Of a stretch of 64,000 bases of DNA, positions 47,360 to 59,769 are shown piece after piece (within the stretch, counting starts at the first letter, position 1; every line of letters begins with the position of its first letter). Made by a program: the position numbers and the translations under genes. The notes below the pieces were generated by a model. It was not told the DNA's origin and ran no database searches. It worked only from the letters and a program-made list of their open reading frames with translations. The stretch is from Lagopus muta (Eukaryota; Chordata; Aves; Galliformes; Phasianidae). The stretch covers positions 5,022,001-5,086,000 of the forward strand of contig NC_064443.1 in the NCBI RefSeq assembly GCF_023343835.1. The letters run 5' to 3'.

Positions 47360-47678
47360 TTAATGAGTTATTTCAGAGAAACAAGAAATATCATTTAGGA
47401 AACTCTCAATTGTAGAGTGCATTTCTTGTGTACCATTCTGCATGATCACAAACTGGTGGTTGCCTTTTGAAGACTTGAAAAGTTCACTGCAGAGAAAGTA
47501 CCCTAAAACGGCAAGTGCAAACGTCATTAGTACCACATTATTTGACTTCTCCGAACCGTCCTCAACCCCTTTTTTATTTCTAGATGCATGACCTTGCTTT
47601 GGGTCAGCACTCCATGTAACCCACTGTTCTTTGCATTTATCTGTTCCTCCTCGTTCCCCACTGTGTGTCACTGCAGAC
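47360..47678 (-). other. Candidate exon: possible small single-pass membrane protein
   Basis: The minus strand from an acceptor-like gtctgcag at about 47672 is open for about 104 codons to a TAA at 47360. The peptide has a polar, charged first half (SGERGGTDKCKEQ), one hydrophobic stretch of about 18 residues (LMTFALAVLGYFLC) and a 40-residue tail. There is no ATG at the start of the open segment, so it would have to be a 3' exon; if the upstream exon ended in A the junction would create ATG. I do not recognise the protein. It lies 1.3 kb downstream of GP9 on the same strand. It could be a chance open frame. Confidence 0.25.
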
Positions 47679-48338
47679 TAACATTCCACAGTGCATGTTG
47701 TCTCCCGGCTATGTAATGATTTTACAAAGGAAACATCAGACTCTTCCTTTCCTTGTCTCAGCCTGAAGCCCCATCCTACGCTTTGTTACTGAGCTGTGGA
47801 ACCCTCTGCCTGCAGTGCATGCTTTTTCCCTTAATCTAACTATTCGTCCCTCATGAAAGTGTCTCTCAGCAGTTCATCTGTACTTGGCCTTCCCTTGTAT
47901 GCCAGGCAGGGACAGGTGTCAGTTTAGGTTAGCAGGTGGTGATGTCTCTGTTGGCCTGTCTGTGCTAGGAGGAAGAGAGGACCAGCAGGGAAGGTAAGTT
48001 GGGGCAGGGTGTGTCTCAGTTTGAACTGCCAACAGCTGTGTGAATGTAGGAGGCCTTTGGAGATCTCCCACCTGATCAGCATAGCTTCAACTGACTGGAT
48101 GGGATCACAGCATGACATGGTGTTCATGGAGTCTTATGAATAATCACAGCAAAGAAAAAATGATATGCCCATGAGGAGCACAAGAATTGAGAAGAGGAAC
48201 ATGCATAAAATCCTGTGTATCAAATGTCAGTAGTAAAACTGGAAGAAAATCTCTGGAAATTTCTTGGCAGTTTAGTCAGAAATCTGTAGAACTGTGAGAG
48301 ATCAGACTGAAGTGAGTATGAATGTTCAATAAGCATCC

Positions 48339-48344
48339 TTTATT
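48339..48344 (-). terminator. Possible GP9 polyadenylation signal
   Basis: TTTATT on the plus strand is AATAAA on the minus strand, about 610 bases after the GP9 stop codon. It is a plausible position for the transcript end, not confirmed. Confidence 0.35.
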
Positions 48345-48951
48345 TTAATTTCACGTACATTTTTACTTTTATTTTTTTTATTCTGGGAAATTCAATGATA
48401 TTTAAAATAATTTTTACTGATTATTTTCTCATTATCTGTCTTAGACGTATTATGGGATACATTCAGTGGCTGATCTATAATATGTTAGTGGTTCTACTGA
48501 TAGGAAACTTCCGAACCTGAGGAAGAGAACTGAATTTGTCTGCACACATGTATGATCCTACAGGCCACTGGGACTCTGAAGGGGAAGCAGAAACTCACAC
48601 AAAATAAGTAAAGAATTGCTAAAATACCATGATCAGTGCTCATATCCACATATTAAAAAGTATAGGTTTTGGTAGGGCAGAGAATTCACTGGAAAAATGC
48701 AAAATTAAAGGATTTTTTAGAAAACATAGAAACTACTTTCTGTATGAGTAGGTAGTGGCAGATTGAAATTTGTCATTCAACGTATCACCAATCTTGTTTT
48801 TGAAAGGAAATTAAACTTGCTTATCTGAGGACCCAGACTTTGTGTCCTGGGATCCCTCAGTAGCGTCTTACTGTTGCAGCTAGCATTGCCTGTGCATGCA
48901 TGTTTTCTGTGGTCGAATGGTTTGATGATTCTGCTCAAGCTAGTGAAGAGC

Positions 48952-49578
48952 TCATTGCAGCTTGTAGCTTTTGGAGATATGTCTCCGCAAATGCGAACGC
49001 CTAGAAGTGTATTGACTTAGTTCTATTTGGCACACCAGCTTTTTTGAGGATCTCAGAGCCCATCCTAGTAAAATAAGGGTAAAGATTGCTGCGGCAATTA
49101 AAATGAGGTCTCTCCAAAAGAACTCGAGGCTCTTTATTGGGAGAAGCCTTTTGCAGACCCCCAGCTCATTCCCAGTCAGCTGATTCAAGGGCTTCATCCT
49201 CACAGAGGCAGGCGTTGCACATCTGATGTTTGCAAGAGAGGATTCAGAGATATCTTCCAGCCAGAGTTTTAAATACAGAATATGACAGTCACAGTTCCAT
49301 GGATTGTCAAATATTTTTATTTCCTCCAGGCTGAGCAAGCTGTCAAAGGCACCAGGAGAAACCGTGGTCAGGCTGTTATTCTGCAGATAAAGCCTCTTGG
49401 TGTTAATGGGTAAGGAGGGCACTTCCTTCAGCTTCCTTGAACTGCAGTCTATCTGCAAGCCCTTCATTTCCTCCAGGGGCTTACAATTGCAGGAAGGAGG
49501 ACAGACTTCAGTTTGGATCACGTGCAGCAGCAATGATATGGCAAATCCTGCAGCAGTGATGAATTCTGCCTTGTTCAT
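48952..49578 (-). CDS. GP9: GP9, platelet/thrombocyte glycoprotein IX
   Basis: A single uninterrupted exon encodes 208 residues. GPIX is the small leucine-rich subunit of the GPIb-IX-V von Willebrand factor receptor. Visible in order: signal peptide (about 1-24); N-terminal LRR cap with C26, C30, C32 and C45; one LRR (LYLQNNSLTTVSPGAFDSL, with a sequon at N67); C-terminal cap NPWNCDC (C96, C98) with C120 and C142; transmembrane helix at about 157-175; basic cytoplasmic tail 176-208. The segments LKLWLEDISE, IRCATP and LTGNELGVC align with human LRLWLEDRTP, VRCASP and LTGYQLGSC, which supports GP9 rather than GP1BB. Human GPIX has 177 residues and a tail of only a few residues, so this tail is about 25 longer. 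The coding region in one exon with upstream noncoding exons is typical of the family. Confidence 0.93.
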   Translation of the reverse strand: MNKAEFITAAGFAISLLLHVIQTEVCPPSCNCKPLEEMKGLQIDCSSRKLKEVPSLPINTKRLYLQNNSLTTVSPGAFDSLLSLEEIKIFDNPWNCDCHILYLKLWLEDISESSLANIRCATPASVRMKPLNQLTGNELGVCKRLLPIKSLEFFWRDLILIAAAIFTLILLGWALRSSKKLVCQIELSQYTSRRSHLRRHISKSYKLQ

Positions 49579-49764
49579 GCTTTAGCTACCCAGAGAACAA
49601 TAACAATAGTAGCAATTAGTATGATTAATTAATTAGTTACGTCTAATTGCAGAACTAGAACACAATTGTTTCTTTCTCAGGATGGCTTGTGAGGCTTCGG
49701 TTTTTGGAGGACAGTCTTTACCTTTCTTTATTTCCTATGAGCCATTCTTTCTCATACTAAGTAT

Positions 49765-49835
49765 CTCAGAATGGTAGAATAACCAGAGTTGGAAAGGACC
49801 TACAAGGACTATCGAGGCCAACCCCTAAGTACAGT
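49765..49835 (-). mobile_element. CR1 LINE terminal fragment, antisense
   Basis: 'cagaatggtagaataaccag' followed by 'agttggaaaggacctacaag' and 'gaggccaacccctaag' is a short remnant of the CR1 3' end, reversed. Confidence 0.75.
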
Positions 49836-50287
49836 AAATACAACTGAGAGAGAGCACAGAGGTTCCATTTTTTGCCTCTAATTTACTGTTTTTCCTTTAT
49901 AAGTGTGCAAAATTTGTCATTGTTTAAAGTTCTGGAACAGAATGCCAGCAGATGATGGTAAAAACTAGATTAGTTTTAAGCAAAGATTTTGATTCAGTTT
50001 CTGTACTTACATAGTGTTAAAGTTATGTGTTAAAGTCAGATTTCAAAATTAAGTTTAAAAGATTGAATAACTGTAAACTAAATAATGTTCTTTCTGGGAC
50101 TTATAACCAGAAGAGAGGATTTTGTGGTAAAAAGTTTGTTTTTTTCCCCTGTCCTGTAGCTTCATTTCATCGTGTCTGACAAGAGACAGTAAGATCTGGA
50201 TAAATGGAAATTTTGCATATTTATTACTGCTTACCTTTTAGGGATTAAGTTATATAGAGGGGCTCCCACTGGACGTCCACCGTAGTG

Positions 50288-50321
50288 CTTTTTTTTTTTT
50301 TTTTGCTTTTTTTTTTTTTTC
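50288..50321. repeat. Poly-T tract pair
   Basis: Two T runs of about 15 bases separated by gc. Likely the remnant of a reversed A-rich tail or a slippage-prone homopolymer. Confidence 0.8.
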
Positions 50322-53300
50322 CAATTTAAAGCCTCCTAACATGTTTGCTATTCTGCCTTTGTTGTTATTATTATTTTGATGTAAATACAAACCCCCTTAC
50401 TTGGATAAGTTTTGATCTTGGAACCACATTTCTTTGAATTTAATACCTGATCTAGTGAATACACTTTTTTTTCCTTTCCAATTCGCTTGGAATAAGTAAG
50501 TATTGAGATACAAGTATCTGACTGTGCATTGCCTTGGTTCCTACTTGGAGAGTAACAGGTGATGTAAAAATGATGTTTTTTGTATCACTGCACACTTAGA
50601 AAACCTCCTTCTTCAATGAAGATGGTGAAAACAGGCGAATCATTTTGTTTGCAGGCACACCTTAGAAGAACTCTGGATGTGATTTACAGTTAGACTGATC
50701 AAGCCTTAAAAATATCAGGCAGATGTGACTGTCCTATAAACAGCAACAAACACAGAGTGAAAGAGTTTTTTACTTACCTAAGGTGATACAGAGCTTACAT
50801 TTTACTTATGCAGAATGGGATTTTAAAAAAAAAGTTTTCAATTCAGTGTTATAAAGTGGAGAAAATTTTAGAACTAAAAATGATTTTTTTTTTTCTCAGG
50901 TTTACAATAGCTTGTCACTGATTTTTTGTTTGTCAAGGACGTTTCATTTAATAAAGGCTAAAATTGTATGTGGGGGAAAAGGATTGATTTTGTTTTAAAT
51001 TAGTTTTGTTTATGTAGTTAGCTTCTCAAAGTTAGACAACTTTAGATTCCTGTTCTAAATGCTACATTTCTATATTTTAAATGGAATTAATGCTACATAA
51101 AAGTACAAACTTCAATAACAGAGTAGCTGAAATATTAATCTTGACCTTGTGTGCTCTGTTAGCATGTAGTTGGCCTGGATATTTTTGGTCTGAACCTACA
51201 TCCTTATCCAATATTTTTTGAAATTCTATTAGACTTTTTTTTTTTTTAAGTAGACATTTTAAAAGGACAGATCAATGTCCTCAGATATAACTGAAAAGTA
51301 GTATCTTATAAAAATAAGAATCTCTTCAGGTTTAGTATTTAAGCATGAGATACTTCACATCAGGTAAAATTAAGAACTGGCAAAAATGCAGAAAGGAAGA
51401 GCTGATGAGAAGGCAGATGCTGACACTTACCTTTATTTTTCACCTCTTGCTTCCTTTCCTCTTCTTGGCTAAGAGCTGGAGTGCATATAGCAACCAGAAC
51501 TGGCTTTTTAAAGAGTCAGTAAGGAAACAGGATAAAGTTGATGAGCTTTTTTCTGCGCACAAATAGGAAACCACTCTCAGTGGAAATTGTCTTGTCAAAC
51601 GGTTGACATCTGTCATGGCATATAGTGCTTGAGACGTGTTTTGTCTGTTACAGACAAGAGGAAATACTTCTCAGTTACTTTTATTGCCAATATATATCTG
51701 TTTTTTACTGTAAACCTGAACATTTTAATTTCATACAAATTTAAAATAACTCATCTGATAAATTTCTGCCTTGCTGTAGTAATCTGTATGCAAGTATATA
51801 AGTTAGCTTCAGCTTCACCTTGGTACATGCAAGCATTTCAGTGAAAAGCAAAATTTGTAGGATTAAAGAAACGCCATAACACCAAGATAATGTGTTTTAG
51901 TCAGATGAGATCGTTAGGGGATAGGGAAGCATTAATGGCATTATGTTGACATAGGGGTGAAAAAGTTGCCCAGTCCTTGGATAGTGTGTTGTTTTGGAGA
52001 AAGGCTTTGAGCTTGTTCTGTGCTTTGGAATGAAACTCAGGTGAGTTTCCTGTCTTGCAGATGTGCTGCACAGACCTGCTTCTAAACTCTTGTTTCTTTG
52101 TAACATGCTGTTCTTGCAGGTAGGAAAATGTCTTACATGTAAGATTATTTGGATAGTGATTACTATTGTTTAATTCTTGTTTATTTTTAAATACTTGTAT
52201 TCTTTGAGTCCAAATCAGTTACCATAGCCTGAAGTTTGTTAGGAGCTTCCATAAGAAAATGTATTTCTGTGTCTTTCTGCTCTTCTTTAAATGATACTTA
52301 AAGGTACTTTTTAATACAGCTGTGAAGAGAGAAAGCAAAACTACTTCAAACCTGTTTTGAATTTTATTTTTCTATAAGATGGGGGAAGTAATTCCTCCAC
52401 TGAGAAATGAATAGTCCTCCTGCCTCTCAGATGTCCAGCAGTTGGACCCATGAGTGAACTGCTGATAATGGGAAAATCCTTCTGTCTTAGGGGTCGTTTC
52501 ATAAAAGGATGGATATATGTGGGATAACCAATTTCTGATTTGTCAGTCTTTATGAAGTTGAAGCACCTTCAGCAGAGATTAGAATTTTCAGATGACAGGT
52601 GTCAGTTGTGGTGGCAATGCATTCAGATAGCAAGAGACCAGATTAAAGTGATTTTTTTTTTAAAGGGAAATAGGAGTTTGCTTATATTTTTGCTCTAAAT
52701 TTCATCCAGTACATATTCTACTTATTGTGTTCTTTCAAACTGCAGTTAGCTTAATTTAATTTTGCCAGTGTCAAACTAAATACCCAATTTACTACAGGCA
52801 GGTAAGCTCTGATTACTTAGGAAATTCTTCTCCTAAATTATACTCCACCAATTTCATCAAATAATTCATTCCTTTCTCTGCCCATTCTCATAAAAAAAAT
52901 CTCTCCTTGTTTTCACTGAGCAAAACTGCACGCTTACTGTGTAACTCTCAGCTATTGCTCGTCTTTCCACTAGGTGTCATTCATGTTATTCTTTTGTTAA
53001 ATGTTGCACCTACATCGAATCAGCCTTTTAATGGAGTTTATCAATTCATAATAATTGTCATTATGTCACAGAAAGACTGAAATACTCATTTGAAATTCTG
53101 ACTTCTCCATCACATCCAAGACAAAAGTTTTAGGCTTTGAGACTGCTAATGAAAGAAAATACTAGTAGATGGTTTGAATTCAAAATGTCCTTAGGAATAT
53201 ACTGCTATCATGTATGCTAAGTTGTAGCAATGTTGGAGTGCACGTAGGGAATTTCTAGAGAGAGGATCTCTAAGAGCCTCATCTTTAAAAAGCACCATCA

Positions 53301-53831
53301 AGACAGTACTCCCCACAACAGGGTCATCATGCCTTGGCAGTTCCCTGCACACAGTTCAATTAATCAGCTCTGAACAGGCAGCAGGGAGCCCGGTAATCCT
53401 CACTGCAGTCAGTGCTGTCAGTGTTTCTATCATGCATCTCATTAGCTGAAGGTTGCTGCCTCGATGGGAAGCGCTGGGCTTGGTAAAACAGTCAGCTGCA
53501 CCCCTCTCTGCCTTGCTGCTTTGTTTAATTTAGGATTTTGCTCTAATTTAAAATAATCAGTTTTCCAGCTCTTTAGCCGCAGTCACCATTTTCAAAAAGC
53601 AACGCTGAGTTCCACTTGAAGTGTTACAACACAAAGCACCATTTATTTTAATATTTTTCTGGGGATCAGGATTGAGCTTTCAGAACGAATCTCACAATCT
53701 TCTGCATTTTCTGTGTGTGCCTAAATTGTGATAGACACTCTGGAAATGCATCTGGCCTGCTCCAGGTGCTAATGGAAGTTCAGTAGTAGGGGCCAGACCA
53801 AAGATAGTCCAAAATAACATCTTCCCTCCAG

Positions 53832-54030
53832 GTATGTATGGTTGGATGAGATATCTTCAGTTCCAGATCGTTTCACTGCCCAGATCCAGTTTGTGTATAT
53901 GGATGTAGCCAGAGTGACAGCCAAAGAACTCTCCGCAATTGAACCATGTCAGAATGCCAGTCAATTCCCTGGTAACAATGTAGTCAAGCCTGCCAAAGAT
54001 ACCCAAGTGTTCTTACCAAGTTACAGAGTA
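53832..54030 (+). other. Candidate plus-strand coding exon, unrecognised
   Basis: The segment follows ttccctccag and ends at a donor-like gtaaat (or gtagta 3 bases earlier). It contains 66 open codons with one leading base. The peptide begins YVWLDEISSVPDRFTAQIQF, continues VYMDVARVTAKELSA and ends FLPSYRV. Its amino-acid composition is balanced and protein-like, unlike neighbouring chance frames. I cannot identify it. In human the next genes beyond GP9 are EFCC1 and CFAP92; CFAP92 would be expected on this strand, but I have no motif match to support that name. It could also be a pseudo-exon. Confidence 0.35.
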
Positions 54031-54382
54031 GTAAATGTGGTGAGCTTATTCATGAGAGTGAGCATTGCTGAGTGTTGTGATGAGCTCCTTGTTTAAGAAG
54101 TTTGATAATAAACAAAATCAGTCTTCAGTGCCATTAGCTAAGGTCCTGCTGTTTTCTGCTTGAAGAGTTAGAAAATGTTGAAGGCAGGACATTGAACTTC
54201 ATGGTCACACTGAACAGTTAGATCTTGGAAAGATCAATTAGAAATTAATTAGTATCTGATTTAAAAGACTGTATTGGAAAAGCCTAAACAATGAGTTTCC
54301 TGTGGTAATTAATTGTAGAATTTAAGTCACTGTTCATAATTAATTAGAACTGAGTTTTTACATTACCCTTTATAAAGCTGTG

Positions 54383-54387
<5 letters not shown>

Positions 54388-54430
<43 letters not shown>
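54388..54430. repeat. (TA)n microsatellite
   Basis: About 21 uninterrupted TA units; likely polymorphic and able to form cruciform structures. Confidence 0.97.
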
Positions 54431-54433
<3 letters not shown>

Positions 54434-54551
54434 TAAAGCATTTGATTTTGGATATGTTTTCAATGATGAGATATTTTCTCCTGGTGTGACCAGCTGCAGT
54501 CACATTATTTTTTTCCGTACTAGTGTTGTATTTATGTACTGTTTGTATTCG

Positions 54552-54670
54552 TAGAATCAGAGAATGGCTTGGGTTGGAAGGCACCTTAAGGATCATCAAT
54601 TACCAACCCCCCTGCAGCAGGCAGTGTTGCCAACCACTAGATCAAGTACTAGATCAGCACTGCTCAATCT
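54552..54670 (-). mobile_element. CR1 LINE terminal fragment, antisense
   Basis: 'gtagaatcagagaatggctt', 'gggttggaaggcaccttaag' and 'ccaacccccctgcagcaggc' mark the reversed CR1 3' end. The match fades after about 120 bases. The 113-codon open frame starting here at 54523 begins inside the repeat. Confidence 0.88.
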
Positions 54671-56198
54671 TGCAAATTTGCAGACTTATCTGCAGTTCTT
54701 TGTGCCACAGGGACCTGCAGAAAATTCTGCCTGGACTTCTGATCATGGACAGAAAGTCACTGAACAGATTGGGCTCTGCTGCCTTTGAACTCTGCTGCAA
54801 AGCAGATGAATTGCTAAGAATGCACTCTCTAGCTAACACACTTAGCCTATTTAGAAGGTGCTGACAAAACTGCAGTTTTCATGTGGCTGGGAAGATAGTC
54901 ATGAACAATGCTCCCAAAAATGTATTACCATACAGTATTTGCTTTAGTATGGGAGTTAACTTTACTGTCAATCCCAGTTTTCCAATTCTTGCACTGCATC
55001 CCTAATAGCATAAATATATTGATTTATTTTTCTTTTCTTTTCTTTTTTTCTTTTTTTTTTTTTTTTTATATTTAAGATTGTGGTCATTAAAGCTTACATT
55101 TTTTTCAAGTTCTGCTCACAGTCATTAGTATTATTAGTAAAACCAGAGCTTCATCTATCATAACCTGACTTCAAGTGTTAGGTTCCGAAGGAAATCTTCA
55201 TATAATGTGATCCATGATAAAATCGTAAGAGCAGAAATGCTGCTATGCTAATCCTGTTTTTTTCTGTTACTGAATCCTAATATACTTAGCAGCTTGGAGA
55301 GTCAGTTTTATCAAGCTGACAGATGAATTAATGATGTGACCACATATAGTGGGGAACAAATAAGCAATGTTCCTCTGAGGAGGTTTGGAAATTCATTTAA
55401 AGATGCTGTAAGTCTCTTCCCACATAATCTAATTCTTTCTTTGCCCTCATTTGCTCCTTCTAGCTCAAACACAGTGTTGATGGCTGTACTGCAGTGAAAT
55501 TTCCTAATGGAGCTAGTTGGAGGTTATTTATAATTCATTTCCACATCAATTTTGATGAATGTTGGTGGTATGATGTTGTCCTGCAGTGACACAGCGTAGT
55601 TCTCTCTGTGCTGGCAGGCAGAGAAGGACCGGCAGTATCTCAGCATCTAACAGGGAAAAACAGAACTCTGAGAGAGAAAAGTTTTCTATCTTCTTTAGTC
55701 AACAGCTTGTGCTGATTATACACGTGAAATCAACTGGTATTTATCTCATACCTTGCTGGCTTCTTTCTGAAGGCCTAGCTTAGTTTACAGAAGCTAAAGA
55801 ACATTGTTCAGGTTTTGTGAATGCAAAAATGATTATTTTGTCTTTCATTTTTTTTTAATGCCAACAACTTCTGTGAATTATTCTGAAATCCTAGGGTTGT
55901 TTTTTTTTTCAGATAAAAGGATGAAAAAATGAAATCCATGAGATTTTGCTTCCCTCCCTTTACCATTGAATCCCTGTGATCAGCTTCCTTCAGAAATACA
56001 TGATAGTTTTCCCTCTTTTAAAGGGGGGGGCCTTTCATTATGATCCTAGAGCGTGTTGGTGAGATCAGAGCACTTTGTCTGATGTTTTACTTCCATGTTT
56101 TGCTTTTTGCTATTACTTATCTTCTGCACTATTTGGGGTGTTTTAATACTTCCCTACTGACCCCTGTTATTTTCCCTTTTCTTCCTCTCTTTACACAG
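54671..56198. other. Unassigned DNA between candidate exons
   Basis: No confident feature except a CT/T-rich simple tract at 55028-55069. Open frames around 54680-54864 and 55586-55783 have no recognisable motif. Confidence 0.5.
55028..55069. repeat. T-rich (CTTTT)n tract
   Basis: ttttcttttcttttcttt units grading into a run of about 17 T. Simple repeat. Confidence 0.9.
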
Positions 56199-56328
56199 GG
56201 GCATTTCTGATAAATCTAAATCAATAAGGTGGGAGACAACTATTTCACCACTCCACAGCCAGGTGTATGATAAGGAAGCAATGGTAGATGTATACATGGA
56301 AATGGAAATGATGAAATTGCTACTCAAG
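56199..56328 (+). other. Second candidate plus-strand coding exon, unrecognised
   Basis: Preceded by a pyrimidine-rich ctctctttacacag and followed by caag|gtagtg. One leading base and 43 open codons, including KSIRWETTISPLHSQVYDKE and VDVYMEMEMMKLLLK, continuing to an in-frame TAA shortly after the donor. The sequence is protein-like. It lies 2.2 kb after the candidate exon ending at 54030, but the phases (0 out, 2 needed) do not allow a direct join, so an intermediate exon would be required. Confidence 0.3.
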
Positions 56329-59300
56329 GTAGTGAATTAAGAGCCTATAATTTCATTGTAGAAAACAGTGCCTATACATAAGCTTTTTTTTTTTTTATCT
56401 TAATGTGTGTCAGCACCTGGCTGAAAGAGGCATTTTTGGAAGAGAAAAAAACTAACTTCTAGGGCTAGGACCTAGGGCTTGAGGCCAGGACTTTCGTTTA
56501 TATGATCAGTAAATAGGTGTATGTTGTGGGTGAAAAAAAATCTGTTTCATGTGGGAAGAGAAAAATGTGAATCTCTTAATTTCCAGAGTTCTAAAATTAC
56601 TTTTTTTTTCTTTTTCTTTTTCCGGCCTTGTCAAGCATCACCATCAAAACCCTGAGCTTGAAAATGCTTGTTCAAGAAGCATCTTGTTCTGGCTGTGATT
56701 AATGGTGGAAATAAAAGAACATACAGAGCAGTCAGCAATTTTACTTGGGGCAAAGTTCTTAGTGGATGTAAATTGAACATCTGAGAAAAGAAACAGAGGA
56801 ACTAATTCTCAATTCAGCGAAGACTGAGATTTTCTCAGCCTGCAGGATACTGGATACAACTAATGCACAGTGCAGATGCCACCTTATTTTTAGGCTTCTA
56901 TTATTTCCAGGGAAGTCTGTAAACTGATATTCAATACCTGTCTTTTTTCCTCAGAGTCAGCACATAAACCAATGTCTTGAAGAGGGTGAAAATACTTGTG
57001 ACTCTGAACAAACGCTCCTGATATTCATCTCTGAGAGGTTTTAAAGTTGCTGGCGTGATGGGAATTTTCATGAGTCCAGAGTTGCTAACAGCATTTTTCA
57101 TTTATGTGTGGAAAAGCCCCAAGGGCAGAATGCTTAAAATACAATGAACAGCCTGGGTGCTACCTGATACAGTACAAAAATAACAGCAATATCATTGCAC
57201 AGCCGCTGCGGAAAAGCAGACAAGTGTATAAATCTGCTTGTGCAATCTGACCATGACAAAGGCTTTTGTGGTCATCCTTGGCAGTGTGAAAAAGAGGACC
57301 TGCAAACGAACAGCTGTCACTACATTCTTTACAAGACAGCCTTGGCGATGCATCATGATGTTCATCACATGCAGAAAGCCAAGGAATCACTCAAACTCCA
57401 TGTAAAGCCTTAAGCGAATTAAGAATGATAGTGATAGTAGGGATATATATTTCCTCTTTAGAGAACCAGAGTAGACATGGATCGTGGAGGTCTCATTTGC
57501 TCAGCAGCCTCTTCAAAAACAGCTACTCTTGATGAATTCTTTGTGGACGCATGCTGCAGAAACTGTTTCCTTTTCTTTAATCCAAAAACATTTGTCAAAA
57601 CTGAAGAAGAGAAGGGCATATTATTCCAAAATAATATCCAAACACAGTAATAGTTACAATTTACCAATCAGCACAACTTATCTTTAATAGGGAAGAAAAA
57701 GAAATTGAATAGCTAATATACCTTTTTCAATTTCTCTCTCTAAAAGCACTTCTTTCTGTCTACTCCAGATTCTTATTTCAGCATTATGATGCTACCAGAG
57801 ACAGATGTATATTCTTCACCACTTAGTTTTTCTCTTTCATCCTTCCATCTGTTCCAGCTATTACAACTCCATTATTTTCAACAGAGATGTATGCAATATG
57901 CAGATTTATCCTGCAGCTGTTGTCCTGAGGAGAAGAGGCATAGTTTGTAGTAATTCATAACCTGGTTCAGGCCTACTTGTTCTAGAACAGGTCATTTGTC
58001 TTTATGTAGTTTCATTCTTTCAAACATTCAGAATGACTGCGAGTATATGTGCATGCATGAAAGCTGCCCAAAACCAGCCTAGGTTTAGAGCCCTGCTGAA
58101 ATTCTGTTGTTAGGACTATATTCCAACTCTTAATCAACAAAGTTGCACTCAGCCTATTATTGTATAAGAATCATAATATATCACATCTTGAGATTTAGTA
58201 CTTTTTATGTGGTAGTTTTCCTTAAAAACTTCTGCTTGTCCGGACTGTAAGCTAAAGACCATTTGCTGCTATTTTCATGTTAGAGATAAGTGGGTGTAAG
58301 AAACAAGGCATTGAATGATCTTCTACTAATGCAACTTCATCACAGCTCTGAGTATGAGAATGCCTTGCACTAGGTTTTTGAAGTAGATGCAAATCTTTTG
58401 GCTTTTGAGATTTTGGCCACCAGGCTGTCTCAGACTGCTGAAAAAAGTGCATAGAGGATGGGTGGGAATAATATTATCTGTCTGAGAAGCAAACAAAATA
58501 AAGAAGGCATGTGCTTGCTGCCTTTCTCTTGCTTTTCAAATGCAAGCATTTTTGACTGTTATGCTTACAGTTTCTGCTCATGGTATGAAGAGAAATATTT
58601 CCTTATTCTTGCGTATCCAATATTTATTTTGTTCAGAGAAATATGTGAATATCAACTGATGAAACAATAATTATGGATATTTCCCTCCTAAGGAGAGTTT
58701 TCCACATAACATTGTGAAGTTGGTGGGAGTTGTGTGGGCTGGTTCATAATAAATAATACATGTGTTTTAGAGCACAAAGACAAATGAGAATTGTTAGAAA
58801 TGAGCAGGGAATATAAAGCACTGACACAAGTAGTTGTCCTTGACCAGACAGTGTAGAAGCTGGTTGTTGGGAAATATCTCTTATCTGCTTTCTGCCAGAC
58901 AAAGGACCATTTATTCTTCTGAGACAAAATCTAGGGTCAGAGGAAACAGTGAATACCGGAAGATCTGAAACTGGGGAAGGTTGGATTTCAGTGATTGGCT
59001 AAGTGCTCCAGATGTAGCTGAATAGCAATTTATCATTTCATTGTCATTGCTGATTAAACAAAGCAAACATGGAATGCACAAATTGTTTGAGTAGCAAAAT
59101 TACATTGTGTTTAGTTAGGATGAGGTAGTGTGCAAACAGCACAGTGATTGCTGAAGGTATTTTCTGAACATTCTTATAACTTATTTCAAGGAAATAAGCT
59201 CAAATCTGAATGACTTTTCAATTATAGTTCATTTTTCTCCTTATCACGGTGAAAAATCTTTCCAAAGACCTTTCTGGGGGTCTGCTGAACACACTTGCGA

Positions 59301-59769
59301 GGTAACATAGCCACTGTAGGCCACAAAGGGACTTGTCAGCACTCCTTGGTCTGTAGCTGCAGTACTTTGCATTGAAATTTTTATGTAATATTGGCTGGAA
59401 AAGGAGTGACAGTGAAAAAATAAGGGAAAATGTGAATTGTATTTGCTATTTATTTGTCTGACAATTTATGAGCCAGTCAAACTACACTTCCACTATCTTC
59501 CAAAGATCTCCAACTGTTAATTTTCAGCAGAAGTTCTAACCAGGTCTCCAAAATGTTATCATTCAATAGCAGGTCCAACTTCAAAATTATTTACAGAGTT
59601 TATTTATCTGCACAGAAGTGAATTGAATCTGCAGTCTGTAACAAGGAATTTCCAAAGAATATGTACAAATAGCTGGATTTGGTTCTTTCTATTTTTTAGT
59701 AGCACTTGGGCCTATATGTTGATTTTTGTTACTAATTCTGTTCCTGCCTATTAGGGGAGAAGGCCCGTC

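Larger units (their letters stand above)
49579..53820. other. Upstream flank of GP9
   Basis: AT-rich DNA with no recognised coding gene. GP9 noncoding 5' exons and promoter should lie in the first part (the sequence just before the start codon on the minus strand contains ggtagctaaagc), but I cannot fix a start site. It includes paired poly-T runs (50288-50321) and several short runs of T. The segment 53330-53600 has a more complex, less repetitive composition (see findings). Confidence 0.45.
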
